Shown: piece by piece, positions 13,601 to 26,400 of the stretch
Layout: each line of letters starts with the position of its first letter
Numbering within the stretch: position 1 is the first letter of the stretch
From: Puffinus mauretanicus
Lineage: Eukaryota > Chordata > Aves > Procellariiformes > Procellariidae
Direction of reading: 5' to 3'
NCBI GenBank assembly: GCA_023333565.1
Contig: JAJKFH010000052.1
Location: 372,001 to 436,000 of the forward strand
DNA length: 64,000 nucleotides
Notes under the pieces: model-generated
Seen by the model: only the letters and a program-made list of their open reading frames with translations
The model's database searches: none
What the model was told of the DNA's origin: nothing
Translations under genes and position numbers: made by a program

Positions 13601-16600
13601 ACTTTATGCTTTTTTGTATTACCTATTTATAAGTTCCTTTGAAATCTGAGTGCTTTGACACCTTAGCTCCATCAGAAACACCTTGATGTGGGTTTCATGC
13701 AGAGCTCTCACTGTGGTGCCTGAGAGTGAAGCTGTGTAACTGAGCTCAGCATTGCTGCTGTGCATGGCACTATACAGTGAGCTGCACCCCAGCTTGCTCC
13801 CCAGCATTAAAGCCATGGGAAGTTGCCAGGAGCTCAGGCTGCTCTGCCACCTGTGAGAGCTGGTGGCAGCGGGCACTGGGCTGGGAGGAAAAGGGATAGT
13901 CCAAAAGTCCCCAAGCCCCTGTAAGAATTCATCCTGTGCAATACTCCATCCCAGAAGGCAGCAGTGTCTGGAAGACAAAGTAAACAAAGCAGCTTTGTGT
14001 GGAAGAAATGGTGACCCAAAACCCTTCCAGGCTTCTGTTTCCAACCTTGTCCTTCGCAGTGGTGAACAAGACAGCCGATTTGCCATATAGTAGTGAATTT
14101 GTACGGGATCCATGTCCAATACCTTCAAGCTCACGTGTGAAAAAGGATAACAGAACTGAGCCCTTGAATGTCTCAGGAATTAAAATGCATGTTTTGGGGT
14201 TTTGTATTTGCCTTTTAATTTTCTCATTTTCAGGCTTTTTTGTATTAACTACTAGGCCTACAATTGCATTGTGTTTCTCAATGGAAAGTTGAGGTTTTAA
14301 TGTATTCCCAGGACTTCAGGAACTAGGGCTGTAAATTAATTATCAAATATCACCAAGTCAAGATAAGTTGCCAAATTAGCAATGTGTGCCAATGGCTACT
14401 GAAGTCAGTGGAGTGAGAAATACTGATGAAGAGAGAACTGGTTCAGAGTTGCACATAGAAACAGTACTGTAGTTGCTTTCATATCCTAATATTCTGTCCT
14501 GTTGCATTTTAACACAGGCAAATTGATTAATAGATAAAATGATTGTTTCTATGATGTTAATGACTGATTTTTAGGGAGATTTCTATATGGCTTTTTTGCT
14601 GCCTGAAACAGTGAGCTAAGGCAGGACAATGATTGGAGTGCTTTGTGTTAATGACTGGCTGGCACAAACTGTTTTCCCACTACTATTTTTTCTCATTGAC
14701 AATGAAATAAATTGTCTTGCACTTAATTATGTAAGTACAGGACTACAGCAAATATAATTCCTACCTCAATCCTTCGTTTATTAAAGAAACTTGCCAAAAA
14801 ATTGTTTGAATTGCAACTGGGAGGGATTTTCCAAGAAACCTTAGTGTCCTAATTCCCTTACAGGGGTGTGTGTAATTGATTATTGCAGCAAGTAGGAGTA
14901 ATCCTGTGAAAATTAATCCTTAACTGTCTTTCCACAAACTCTTAATGATGGTATCCACCTCTTATGCCATAGATTGCTTTTATGTTTTCAGTCACTAGGT
15001 ATTAACCTATAAAAGTTAAATAACTCTCTTCACTTGAATTGTATTTCTGAGGAAGGTAATAGTGCCATTAAAGCAGAGGAAACATTGAAAGAAGGTTTCT
15101 TAGCTCAGTTTAGAAGTAGTTTATTTCAGCTGAGTTCAAACTCCTTCCCAGCTGACTTAAATTCACTTGGCTTAAATTCAGCCTAAAGCCCATCTTAAAC
15201 GGTAGTGAAAGCAGGGCATATTTTGGTATCTGAAGGGGAAAACCATATATTCAGTTTCTCAGCAAAGAAATCTTGCATTCAGTGCTAAGAGTAACTCAAA
15301 TGTATTACTTATGTTTTCCTAATCTGTTTATCTGCTAAAAGCTTAAATTGTGACTCACGTTTTCAAGTGACAGGAAAAATTTGTTACTTCTGACTTGGTA
15401 AAAGTTTCCCAGCAGGGAAATAACACCTTGTTAATTTTCCTTCTCCTTTTATATTAAGTACCATTGAGTTCAAATTACAGCATTAGTACATTGTTCTGTT
15501 TTTCAAGGTACAGATAAGATTTTTCTGGCAATGAAAACCAAAAGAAAGCAAACTGGTCACGACCCCAGCAGATTATGTATCTGCTTGTTTGAGCTATAAA
15601 ATGACATTTTTATCTGTAAAGTATATGAAATCTTGCATCATTTGCATGAGATTAACCGTTTGGAGTCATGGGCAATAACGGGATGGCAGTGGGCTGGAGG
15701 GCTGCTGGATGTGTGGCTGCCTTGAGGTGAGGCGCTGGGATGCTGCTGTGGTCCATAAAGTGCCAATACATATGTGCGTCTTGGAATAGCCCCAGAGTAA
15801 ACCGTATCAGTGGGATTAGTAGATTAAGCTGGTCCACAGCATACTTTGTCACTATTTCTGGCCTGAGAACTTAAACTTTGATGTAGGTGGAAAGGGAGAC
15901 TATGACCTTTCCCTTCCTTGCTCTGAGCTGGGGGACTGGCTGGCTGTCAGCAGTGCTGGCCATGCAGGTGCTGCCCCTGAGCTTGAGGTGAGCACCTTCA
16001 CCTGGGAATGCTTTCCCCTTCCTCACTGACTGGGCTGCAGAACAAAGCTTGTCAAAGTCTGTTCTGTGGTTTTGGAAGCAAATTCAAAATGTTTGAAACA
16101 TAACTGCAACTACGGAGACTGACCCCTTAAACACTGAATTTTGTCATAAAAATATATTTATATGGATTTCCAAAGGCAGAAAAGTAGAAAGTGCTGTGGA
16201 AAGTCTGGGAAAACTGGTCATGCTGACAAGCCCATACCCATACAGCCAGTTAATAAAGCAGAAGCCAGCACCTCTGCCTCTTCTTTGGGACTTCCACCAC
16301 ACTGTTCCCAGCAAAGGGAGTGCACCAGTGTGGGAGGTGCCTCTGCCCTGTGGAGACCTTTCCATGCTTCACAGGTGCTCCAGGCTCTGCCATCAGCGCA
16401 AACGAAAAGATGGGTAAACACTCCGAGCTGTGCACCAGGAGCAAAATGCTGGTGAAGTCAGAATTTGCACTTTCCACTGGATGCAAAACATGTCAAATTT
16501 TTTGTCCCTGTTACTGCTTTGTGCAGTGCTGGCAATCTTTCCCTTTCCCTTATGGCACTGTAAGGAAATTCATTATTAGACATTGATGATGGGATTTCTT

Positions 16601-19600
16601 GGCCAGGAAAGTCAGCTGCAGCTGGTATTTGCTCGCAGTAGTCAAACTGTTTCCTTGGATAAATCATAAGGTCTCCAGCAATGCGTTAATATTGACTGCA
16701 TAAAGTTTGAATCTCTGAATGAAAATTGATAAGAAAAACTAATTGAATATAGAAGTCTCAAAAGGTATAGATCTCAGGTTCCTCATCAAAAAGAAGATAC
16801 TTCATTTTAATCTATGGCTTAGGCCTCAGTCAATAATCACAAAGTGAATTGGACATTGAACATTGCTAGTTTTGCCCATTTTATTATGCACAGATGTCTA
16901 GTTCCATTTCATACTGTATTATGAGCCAGGTGCTAAATTGCTTTTGGCTGCCTTCATAGGCCTAAGGAGTTCTTGTGGCTATCCCTAATGTAATTAAACA
17001 TTTACACTCAATTAAATGAAAATTGTGTAGCCACATCATGCTAAGATTTGCTGCTACTTCCACCAAACTTCTGCTTCTGTGTCATTTAGAGGAGTTTTAA
17101 AACAGATATTCCACAATATTCAGGCATTTAGGTAGCAAAACTGTTAAAATATTTATAAACTGAGGGAGAGAATATAAGTATGCCATCACTCTATCAGTTG
17201 GTATTATTTTTAGTGTAACAGAGCCAAGAAGAAATCTTGAGCCAAGAGGACAATGGCAAAATGCCCCTTCCCAAGTAGCCAGCTGAGCTCCATGTAACTT
17301 CAACCTCTGAACTTCACAACCAAATTGATGAATTCTCGTAGCTATGTCATGTCTTTTCTCAGCTGAGGCATCAAGGCTGTTCTGGCAGCTGCGGTGCGGC
17401 TGGGATGGCTTGGCAGGGCAGCCATGGCCATGCTCCGGGAGGCAGCAGGGCCAGCGCTGCTGCTGCACTTCTTCCTCTGGCTGCATTAGTGACAGTGAGA
17501 GCACTTGCGCCGTCCAGCTTAGACCTCATCCAAACCTGATCTGTGCTATGCTGGCTATGGAGAGAAATGCCTTCAGCTGAATTGGCCCTTTCCCTCCTCT
17601 CAAAACCAAAGCATCCAGCCAGGTAACAAGAGTCTAAGAGGAGCTCAGGCTTTTAAACAAATAGCGTGAGAAAACCACGACTGGGATGTTAAATCAGGGA
17701 AAATACCGGTTTTCTGGCACTTGGTCTTTCAAAGCTGCTTGGAAGTAAGCCTTCTGGGGTTTTTCCTGCATCCTGAAATATTTCATGTTGCCCTTGATGC
17801 TGAGGTTGGGAGAGTGCTGTCACTTACTTCCCCAGAGGCAGAAAGACAAAGACTATGCAATTAAACTCATTCTCTACAGGAGGCTTTACAAGGCTTTGCA
17901 TAGAAAAAGAGCTAGAAATGAAAAGCAAATGAAAGGAAACAATTGTATCTGGAAAACAAGCTGGCTGAGTCATGTGAAAGGCTAAGAGGATATTAGGAGA
18001 GCAGATGTCTTGGATGCAGATCTTCATTCTGGATGATGGCCTGTGTTCAACAATTTGCCTGTTCATGGAGCTGCTTGCACCTGTGCTACTGCAGGGCACT
18101 GAAAATCTGCTGAGGCAGGGACAGGGGGTGGCCAGCTGGGGCTTGGTGTGCTCCGGGAGGAGGAATGGCGAGCCTGCCACGGCCTCGCTGTGTGCTCCGA
18201 GGTGATAGGGCAGATGGCAACCTCCTGTGTTTGCGTAGAGCTGGTGGGAATAACGGGCAAAAGTCTGCTCCAGAGGTGGGATGTGAGAGATTTGGGAACA
18301 ACGTTATCCTGGCACATGTATGGTGTTCACTTAGATAATAAGATCCTTAGGGGAGATTTCTGGTTTATTTACACTGTTGTCTGACATAATCTTGGTCCAT
18401 TTTGGAGTCCCTCAATGTCATGATAGAAACAGTGATAGTTAATCCAAGTCCAAAGAGAAGGATTAGGAATAATTTTTACGATGCGATCAAGTAATTCACA
18501 TCAAAATTAATCATAAATGAAGCTGAGTTGAGAGATGGGCTAATTAACTTGGGCTCCTACTGTGGAACTGGACAACTTTGTAAAACACCTGAGATTTCCT
18601 CCTAGGTGCTTTCTGAACTTATTTACGGAAGGATGACTGCAGGGTCCCTGCAGCTGGGATGCAAGACTGCAGAACTGGGCTCATGCTTGTCTGAAGATCT
18701 GTTTTTAAACTTGACTCCCTTCAGCTATGAATACTTGTGTAGCTCTGCTACAGACTGTACTGTATCCTGAACATGTGGGACCATACAGGCAATAAAGACT
18801 CCAGTCATTTCTAATATCTAGACTATGAAGTCTATAGCATGGGCATCTGTGCATCTAGATTACACCTTCATATCTCTAATTTTATTGCTCCTGGCTGACA
18901 GCACAAAATGCTTGCCTGGGCATCTGTCTTGTGCTGGACAGTCCCTAAATCAACAGGTTGTACATGTGTTGTCTCGTGTCATACAGATTTTCCAAAAGCC
19001 ACTGGTATTTTTATGGTTTCTGCTGAACGTTGGCTTAGCTACAGCTTACATGAGCATTTGCAGCGCATGCTGCAGGTGACACTGGCGAGTCTGAGCCTTA
19101 GGCTGGTGCTCAGCAAAGAATATTGCTGCTGGAGGCTGACTATGCCAATTGCCTCCACAGAAGGAAGGAAGAGTAAATTCTTAGCCATTTGCTGGTTTCT
19201 GCAATCGGAGACGCTCAGCAGTGGAAAGACAGCCGATTATTATCTTGTCTTCTGTGGATAAAGGCTATTATATAACATTAAATTGTATTCCACAGCAAAT
19301 CTTATGCAGTTGCTGTGTTAATGAATTGGCAGGTAAGCAGCACAATGAATAAAAATCATTCTGTTAGGTGATGGCTAACCAGTGAAACCCTGTTTCTTCG
19401 ATAGCAATAACTTATTAAAGGGTCCCTAAGCACAGGGACTGGGAGAGGCAGTTGGTGAGTGTTGGTCACAGTAAGAGAAAAGTGGGAGAGGAAGGCAATG
19501 CGGAGCTCAGCATGGCAGCCTGAAGTAATGGCAGGGTATGGAGTCTGAAACAGCTTTATCAACAGGTTCTAGAGAACAAGATGTCCAGCCCTACCCTCAA

Positions 19601-22600
19601 CAGTACAATGAACAGGGTAATGTGTCTGTGCACCCTTGCCTTGAGGTTCTTTGGCAGGAAAGAACTTCTGGTGAAAGTAGATGAAACGCAATGAAATAGA
19701 TAAAAAAATAGGAAGGCGAGGTGACTCTCCTGAAGTCAGTGAGCATGTTAGCACCAGTGTTAAATACCAGCCAAGTCTCCTCCAGATCACTTAATAGACA
19801 GATTGCTTTCTCTGGATGGGATCTGAACTGTGCATGCTAAGACAGACTTTGCTGTTAGTTCAAATGACAGAGGCTTGTTGTTTTAATCTGTGTTAGCTTC
19901 ACTGCTGCTGTCAAGGTTTTAGCAGCAATTATATCTATCAGACTAACTGCTGTGTTCTACAGTGGACTTTAAACAATACTAGTATTTTTCTAGTGCTTTT
20001 TTCACTGATGTATTAGTGTATATTGTCTAATTTCTCTGGACCTCACAGGTCTAAAAGACATACTTTCATACATATCTACATAGTTTTGAGTACTAAACCA
20101 CATTTGTCTCCAGAGTACAATTCAATTGCTCGTTAAATTCACACACAAACATTGCTCAAATGTTAACTGTTAAGGAATAGCTGCAAGTAAGTATGCAAAC
20201 TCTCATTAAAATGTTTTACTTACTACATTATGGTTTATTTGCCTATTAAGTGTGAAAGGTTTAGTAGTGTTTCCCTTAAATACGCCTTAAAGAATTAAAT
20301 AAGCCTGTACATCAGCTGATAAAATCTAAACAAATCAAGCAGCACACAGAGATAACTGAATCATTTTTATTTTGACCAATGCACATTTTGGGATCCTCTG
20401 AATAGCACTTCTGAACACTGCATTTGTTTAGAATTGATTTCACATTTAGCTTTCTAGCCAGGAGGGCTTGGTTTCTTAGACACTTGGCTGTCCTATGTGA
20501 CTCTTTCCTAGATATTTGTCTAATGGTATCAAGAAATCTTTCTCTAGGAAAAAAATGTAGATTTGCTAATTTTTTAGCAGAACAAAGCACAAGCAAGGTT
20601 TCTGTTTTTCATAGTCATTACCTCCAGTCGTATGGATGCTGCCCTGGTAAATGAAACTCCATACTATGCCCTTGTGCTTTGTTGCCTACAGCTGCGTTCC
20701 AAACCTGCAGTCCCATGAACAGATGAATTGTAATGCTATCTGCTAAAAGCATCTAATATGGCACCGCAGCAGTTATGTGCTGCTTCATCATAGGAAGTGT
20801 GATCTTAACCACCTGTGACAAGATTAAGCCCCTCTCCAATATTTGTATCTTTTGTCATATGAGTACTAAAACCTGTTAATATACCCCACTCAACTTCTAT
20901 GCTTATATCTTATGAGATAAGAAGAATGCATGTGTCCTGTTTTGTTGAGGGCTACTGAGGCATAGAGTGGGAGAACAAGATGATACAAGATAGTCTTGTG
21001 CATGCAGTGGCAGGGCTTCAGGTGAGGTTGGCAGGAAGGTGGTGGGGATGGAGGGAAGCTTGTCCCTGTGCTATGCTTAATGGTCAGTCTGGACTACATG
21101 TACGCTCCACCTTTTATCTTAGCAGTCTTGATCAGCATGTAGTCATTGGTCCTGCTGCCACAGGACAATTCCTAGATGAGCCTTGACTTTATGTACAAAA
21201 GTATGAAGTATGTATAGGCAGATTTAGCTATGCCATCTGTATTTGCAAGAACATGGCACTAAGCCCCAGGCATCCTGTGTCCTCTTGTATGTAAGCAGGT
21301 TTGGAGGTGGGTCGATATAGATGTAGGCACAGTATAGTGAAAGGAGGTTGAGGGAGCACGGAAGTGAACCTGCAGCTGATATGTGCTGCTCTCTGCTGAA
21401 ACAGGACTGTTCTGCCTTGAAACATCTCTTCACATGAATCAGCACCATGTGGGGGGAGAGAGAAGAGAGTCTGACATTTTGGACTCTTACTGTACTGGGA
21501 ATCTGGAAGAACCTCCAAAGTAGTTGTAGGTATATGAGAAGACTGCAAGCAAGTTTCAGCAGTGAGAAATGACTGTCATGTCTTCCACTGTTAAGTATTG
21601 AAGCTGTCCTCTTTCCGGAGCTTAATCAGAGTGCATTTCAGTATATCTGTAATGTAGCTGAAGATGCCAGAATGAAACTCATCCAAGCTGCTACTTTAAA
21701 GTGCTGTTCCAGCTATGTTATAGTGCACAGAGAAAAGAAAAGGCTATGCAGAAATGTTGCCTGTTGCTAACATAAAAATGCTGTTTGCAGGTCAAGGAAA
21801 TGTAATATGGTAGCTTTCTTACTTTTAATAATGTAGTGTGACAGGTTCTTCATTCTTTTCCCAATATGGCAAAGAGCTTTACATAATAAAACCTTGCAAC
21901 CAAATGGCACCACCATTTTATAATGTCATCATTGGTGGGGTGATGATACTCTTGGAGCTATCCCAGCTTGAATATTTCAGGTTTTTTGGGAACTGAGCCT
22001 ACACAGGATTAGCAAGTTTAAGAATGCTGAATAAGCACCATGAAGATGCAGTTACTTAGTGCCTTAGGAGCCCCTAGGGCATGAAGTGAAGTCCATTGAA
22101 AGAGGAGGATTCTAAAAGCTGTTGAATCATACTCTAAGAGGCTTCTTTCTTGATGCTCTTGGCTCTAATATCACCCTTATTATAATGTTTTCTTCTTCCT
22201 TGTGGTGCTGTCAGCTAAGGATATTGCTGCTTTCTTCCCCCCACCAAAAACTCTGTTCTACTGTGGAATAACCTTCTAGACATGGGCCATTGCACTTTAA
22301 ATGGCAGAGGGGGTGTGTGAATGTCATATTTGAATATCTGAAACAGTAATTCAGTCAGCATTCTTCCAGTTTTCCAAGTGTGGATGTGAAGAGGCAATGT
22401 TTCCTGGTTTCCTCTTTTGCTCTTGGCTTTGTTCCAGAAAGGCTGAGTAGGCTAAGGCAAGGCTCTTAGTTTTTCTGTGCCTCTTTTCCTGCCTATGAAA
22501 AGGGGAGAACAGGAGCAAGGCATAATGTGCCTTGTGGCTAAGCATTCAGCAGTATTTTGGTAGGCTGCGGATCTCCATTTTTCTGCGCATTATATAGAGA

Positions 22601-23440
22601 GTAATCAGGAACTCTGACAGCAACTGGAATTTTACTGGCTTTTAGCATAGGTGGATACAGGCCAAAGATGCCTGTCTGCACAAGTTGCACTCTATCTATC
22701 ATGAACTCAGTGCAATAAATCCATAGTTCAGGTTTAAGACAGCTCCCAATGTCAGCTCAGTATTGATTCAGCTGTTAACTTTACTGCCAAAGAAGTGACA
22801 TTATAAAGAACCTTTGGGCTGGAGTTTTCTAAGACTTAGGATGTGGGGCCAGATTTCCAAAGCTGTATGCATGGTTTAAGGTGCAGATGGGGGGAACTAG
22901 TGGGAATTCCCAGGCCTCCCAATGAGTTAGACACCAGTTTCTGAGAGCAATCAGTTGGGAGCTAGGCTGTAATCCGTTTATTGTGAATTTTGAAAAACCC
23001 TTTGGGCACAAAGAACTATGGTTGAAGACTGATTTAAGGAGCCTGCTTCCCATTAACTTTTAAAGGAGTTTAGATCCTGTACTGCACTTTCTCATTGCAT
23101 GTCCTCTGGTTTAACCTTTACTTATTACAATTATTGTATATGATTTCTACAGGAGAACCTAGGGTCACCAGGGAAGGATGAGGCTATGTTGTGTTAGCAC
23201 ACGTACCAATCAAAAGATGAACCACTGCCTGAGGGAGCTTCCTACCAGTCATACCAAATTTTCTTACATAGCATTTGGTATTTCCAAGTATTGGTGTTAT
23301 TAGTTTAACAAATTAGATGAAACATAATCTGGTTCAAAAGGAATGATTGTCTGACAAGCTAAATAAGATGGCTTCAGATGATACACCTCTTGTGATGTTG
23401 GGTCTGGGATTTGAAACCTCACGTGTGGCTTGTGTGAAAC
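13601..23440. other. Unique non-coding DNA, no gene seen
   Basis: The longest open frame is on the minus strand at 13619-14134 (171 codons). It overlaps plus-strand frames of 75 and 97 codons and shows no known domain, so it is treated as chance. A GC-richer spot near 17380-17480 and another near 18050-18250 carry overlapping short frames on both strands. The 14480-14770 part is AT-rich and repeat-free, and it looks like a conserved non-coding element. Confidence 0.55.
14693..14705 (+). promoter_or_regulatory. SOX-type palindrome
   Basis: The 13-mer TCATTGACAATGA is a perfect inverted repeat around a central A. Each arm is a CATTG/CAATG core as bound by SOX HMG-box proteins. A further ATTGTC lies ten bases beyond it and another GACAATG lies about 65 bases upstream. 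The surrounding block is free of repeats. A paired SOX site is a plausible reading, but one palindrome in 64 kb can also arise by chance. Confidence 0.25.
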
Positions 23441-26400
23441 ATAGGCAATGATATCATGATCGCTCTGGAAGCGCAGTCGTGTGTGCAGACAGGAAGAGCT
23501 GTTCGCGCAGCAGGAATATACTGGTTCAGAACAGCTGGCACAGCAGGACTCCGAACAGCAGGCTGCAGTCTATGCCAGTCCTGTTGGACGCTCACAGCAG
23601 CAGGTCTGCTACTGAGAAGTGTAGAAATAGATGTGCCAGCTCTTGGAAATGCTCAGGTCTGGGGCAAACGGGGCTTTTTGGTGTTGGTTGCTCTCATTGA
23701 TTTTGTTTTTTAACGTGCCAGACTGTAAACCTCACACTGCCCCAGAAGCTAGCGTTTCATCACAGAGCTGGAAGGAGTCTGGGCATGGGCTGACGGTTCA
23801 TTAGTGATATTACTGGTGCAACGCTTCTCCCAGGAAAAGCTGGTTCATGCTGAGGAGTTTTCTTCTGTGAGATCTTGCAGGCTATCGGTCCTCGAGAGCT
23901 GTGGAAACAACATTCAGCCATGGCTAGAAAAGCGGGTCCAAGGAGTAACTGCTTTGAGCGCCCAACTGCAGTTCTGTAAAAGGCCCATCCCTGAAAGAAA
24001 TGCAATCCCTGGGAATCTCACTAGCAGCAGCTGAACCATGTGACAGTGGCTTTAGTAAATCAAATAGATGATCTAATATTTCAATATCTTTAATTCTGTA
24101 AATAAAGGTATCAGTCATGTCTAATTCTACAAATTAGGAACTGTGGATGAATAATGGGTTGTTATTGGTGGATCCTGAGTTCTGGTCGTGTGGCATTATG
24201 AGTAACTGTAAGGCCACTTACTCCAAAAACTGTACTCAAACTAAGTACATTAAACTTGTTTTAATAACATACTGCCTGGTTGGCACGATGGGCCAGAGTA
24301 TGGTCTTAAATATATCCATTTCCTCAATTTTTGGCCACTGTTTTGCTACTGAGCAGTCTCCTGTACTCTTGATTGCCAGCATTATTTCAGCCCCGGTAAC
24401 ATTTTCTCATCTCAAGTACTTTATCTTCTGATATAGTATCAAGATTGATTTTAAAAAAATAAAAAATCCTGTTTTGAGATGCATCCATTCTTGGTTGAGT
24501 CTTAAAGCACAGATGCAACAGACAAGCTGGCTCCACAAACTGGAGGTGCTAACTAAAGATAATCCAGCTGTTGATTTTGAATGTTAATCTTGTATGGTTT
24601 AGAGATTGTGCACTACTGGAGCTCTCTTTTCCCCAGGATAAAATGAGGTTGCTGTTTTTAACGTCTTTGCTTTCTTTGTTTTCTTGATGCTCGTCCTCTG
24701 CCAGTCTTCCTAGGATGAGGTTCAGCAGCCACAGCTTACAAATTTAATTGATCATTAGAATGTCCCTGAGGATATGTCAGTTGCTGTAGTTTAACAAAAT
24801 GTCAGCTGTGGAATAGACAGTCATTAGAAAGGATATAGTGAGTCATTCATCTTGGTCAGCAATACTGCCTGAAAAGATGGAGGCAGGGAGGAAGGAATGC
24901 CTGAGTTGACTGTGGCTTCTTGCATTCCTGAAAGCTGAAGTCCTGTTCTCTTTCCATGGATGGAAAGTTAGCTGGAGGACGGGATTCTGTGTGTGCACAT
25001 GTGTTTATCTGTTGGAGGCATGTAATCAGCTGTGCTTAGGATTTCAGACTATAGCCTATAACTGCAAACAGTTCCCCAGCAGGAATGCTCTGTGACTGTT
25101 TTTTCTGTACTTCCACTTCCTGCCTGTCGTAATGAGTTAAGAAATCAGCCCTGCTCATGGACTCTCAGGTACATAACTCACAGTAGCAGTAACAAGAATC
25201 CTGTCCCTAAAATGACACCTGCTGCTCTGGAGATGTGCCCCCTTTATGCCAATTGACAATATCTAAGAAAATAATACATGTGACTATTCCTGTCCAGCAC
25301 CCATCATTTGTCTGTTACATTTTTAGGATAAATTTAACACCAAGAGGATTTGGGTTGAATACTCTGAAAAATGAAACATTTTCCTTAAAATGCTATAAAT
25401 GGGGGAAAATGGAACAGTAGGTTGTGTAATTTCATAAACAGTTTCATTCCTTTTGTGTAAAGCCAAGAAGAAGCAACAGTGATTACCCTATGGTTTATGG
25501 AAGAAGTTGGATTCTATTTTTGAACATCTCTCTAATTTTTTTTACCTGTAAGTCAAGAAATATATTAAATGCTCCTGGTTAACAGGTTAACTAATTGCTC
25601 TTTAAATTTGAACGAAGGCAAGTGGTCAAAAACTTGATTACATTTTATGCCTATAAAGTAGTTAATCATGTACAGTATTCCTACTATGGGAAAACATGCT
25701 GGAGCTCTAAATTATCTGGTTTTTTATCTTAAAACGTGCTCTAAAAACTTCGTTCAGTTTTGTTTCTCAGCCAGAGCTGTTGCTGACTCTAGATATGTGC
25801 AAAGGACCTGGTAGGTTCAGCATGAAATATGCTGGTGACAGAGCAGAGAAGTGGGCTTGGTGATTCTTCTCAATTCTTCTGAAAGCGTGCTCTCTCTCGA
25901 GGCACGAACAGGACGGTGGAGCAGCATGCCTGTGGTGATCACGGTGTGCAGGAGCTGTGTTTGCTGCTGATGTGGCTCTCTTGACAACCAGCGGCAGAGT
26001 GAAGACTCCCATGCTCTGTCCCTACTTTGTCCTTTGCCTTGCTGTGTGACTTTGAAAAACTCATGAGTGGGAAGATGATTTCCAGCTCTGTAGTGATGAT
26101 CAAGGGTTTTGGGAAACCGGGGAGATTTGTAGATGATCTGCCTTCTCTTTAAGTAGTCACCACTGAGCCCTAAATCCAGAAACTTCAGTAACAGCAGTGT
26201 TTTCATTTGGATTAAAATTAGTTGCTGGCAGGAACTGCCTCTTACCCTTTCCTGCAGGCAAGTCTTCTGGAAGGATTTGCCATACTCATGAAGCTCTTGG
26301 GTTAAAAAGGACTTTCCCAACCCAGCTTTTCTTAGTAGTGGCAGAGGTTGCTAAGGCATGAAGAATGAGGGCAGAGATAGTGTGGTTGTACTTTTACTGA

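Noticed and set aside
13619..14134. 171-codon minus-strand frame as a protein gene
   Set aside because: Length within chance expectation for the window, overlapped by plus-strand frames, and no family resemblance.
17344..17510. Short frame MAMLREAAGPALLLHFFLWL as a signal peptide exon
   Set aside because: A hydrophobic run after a Met in GC-rich DNA ends at a stop after about 20 residues, has no splice donor before the stop and is overlapped by other frames.
25817..26320. 167-codon minus-strand frame as a protein gene
   Set aside because: Overlaps another open frame. No signal peptide, membrane segment or domain pattern is convincing.
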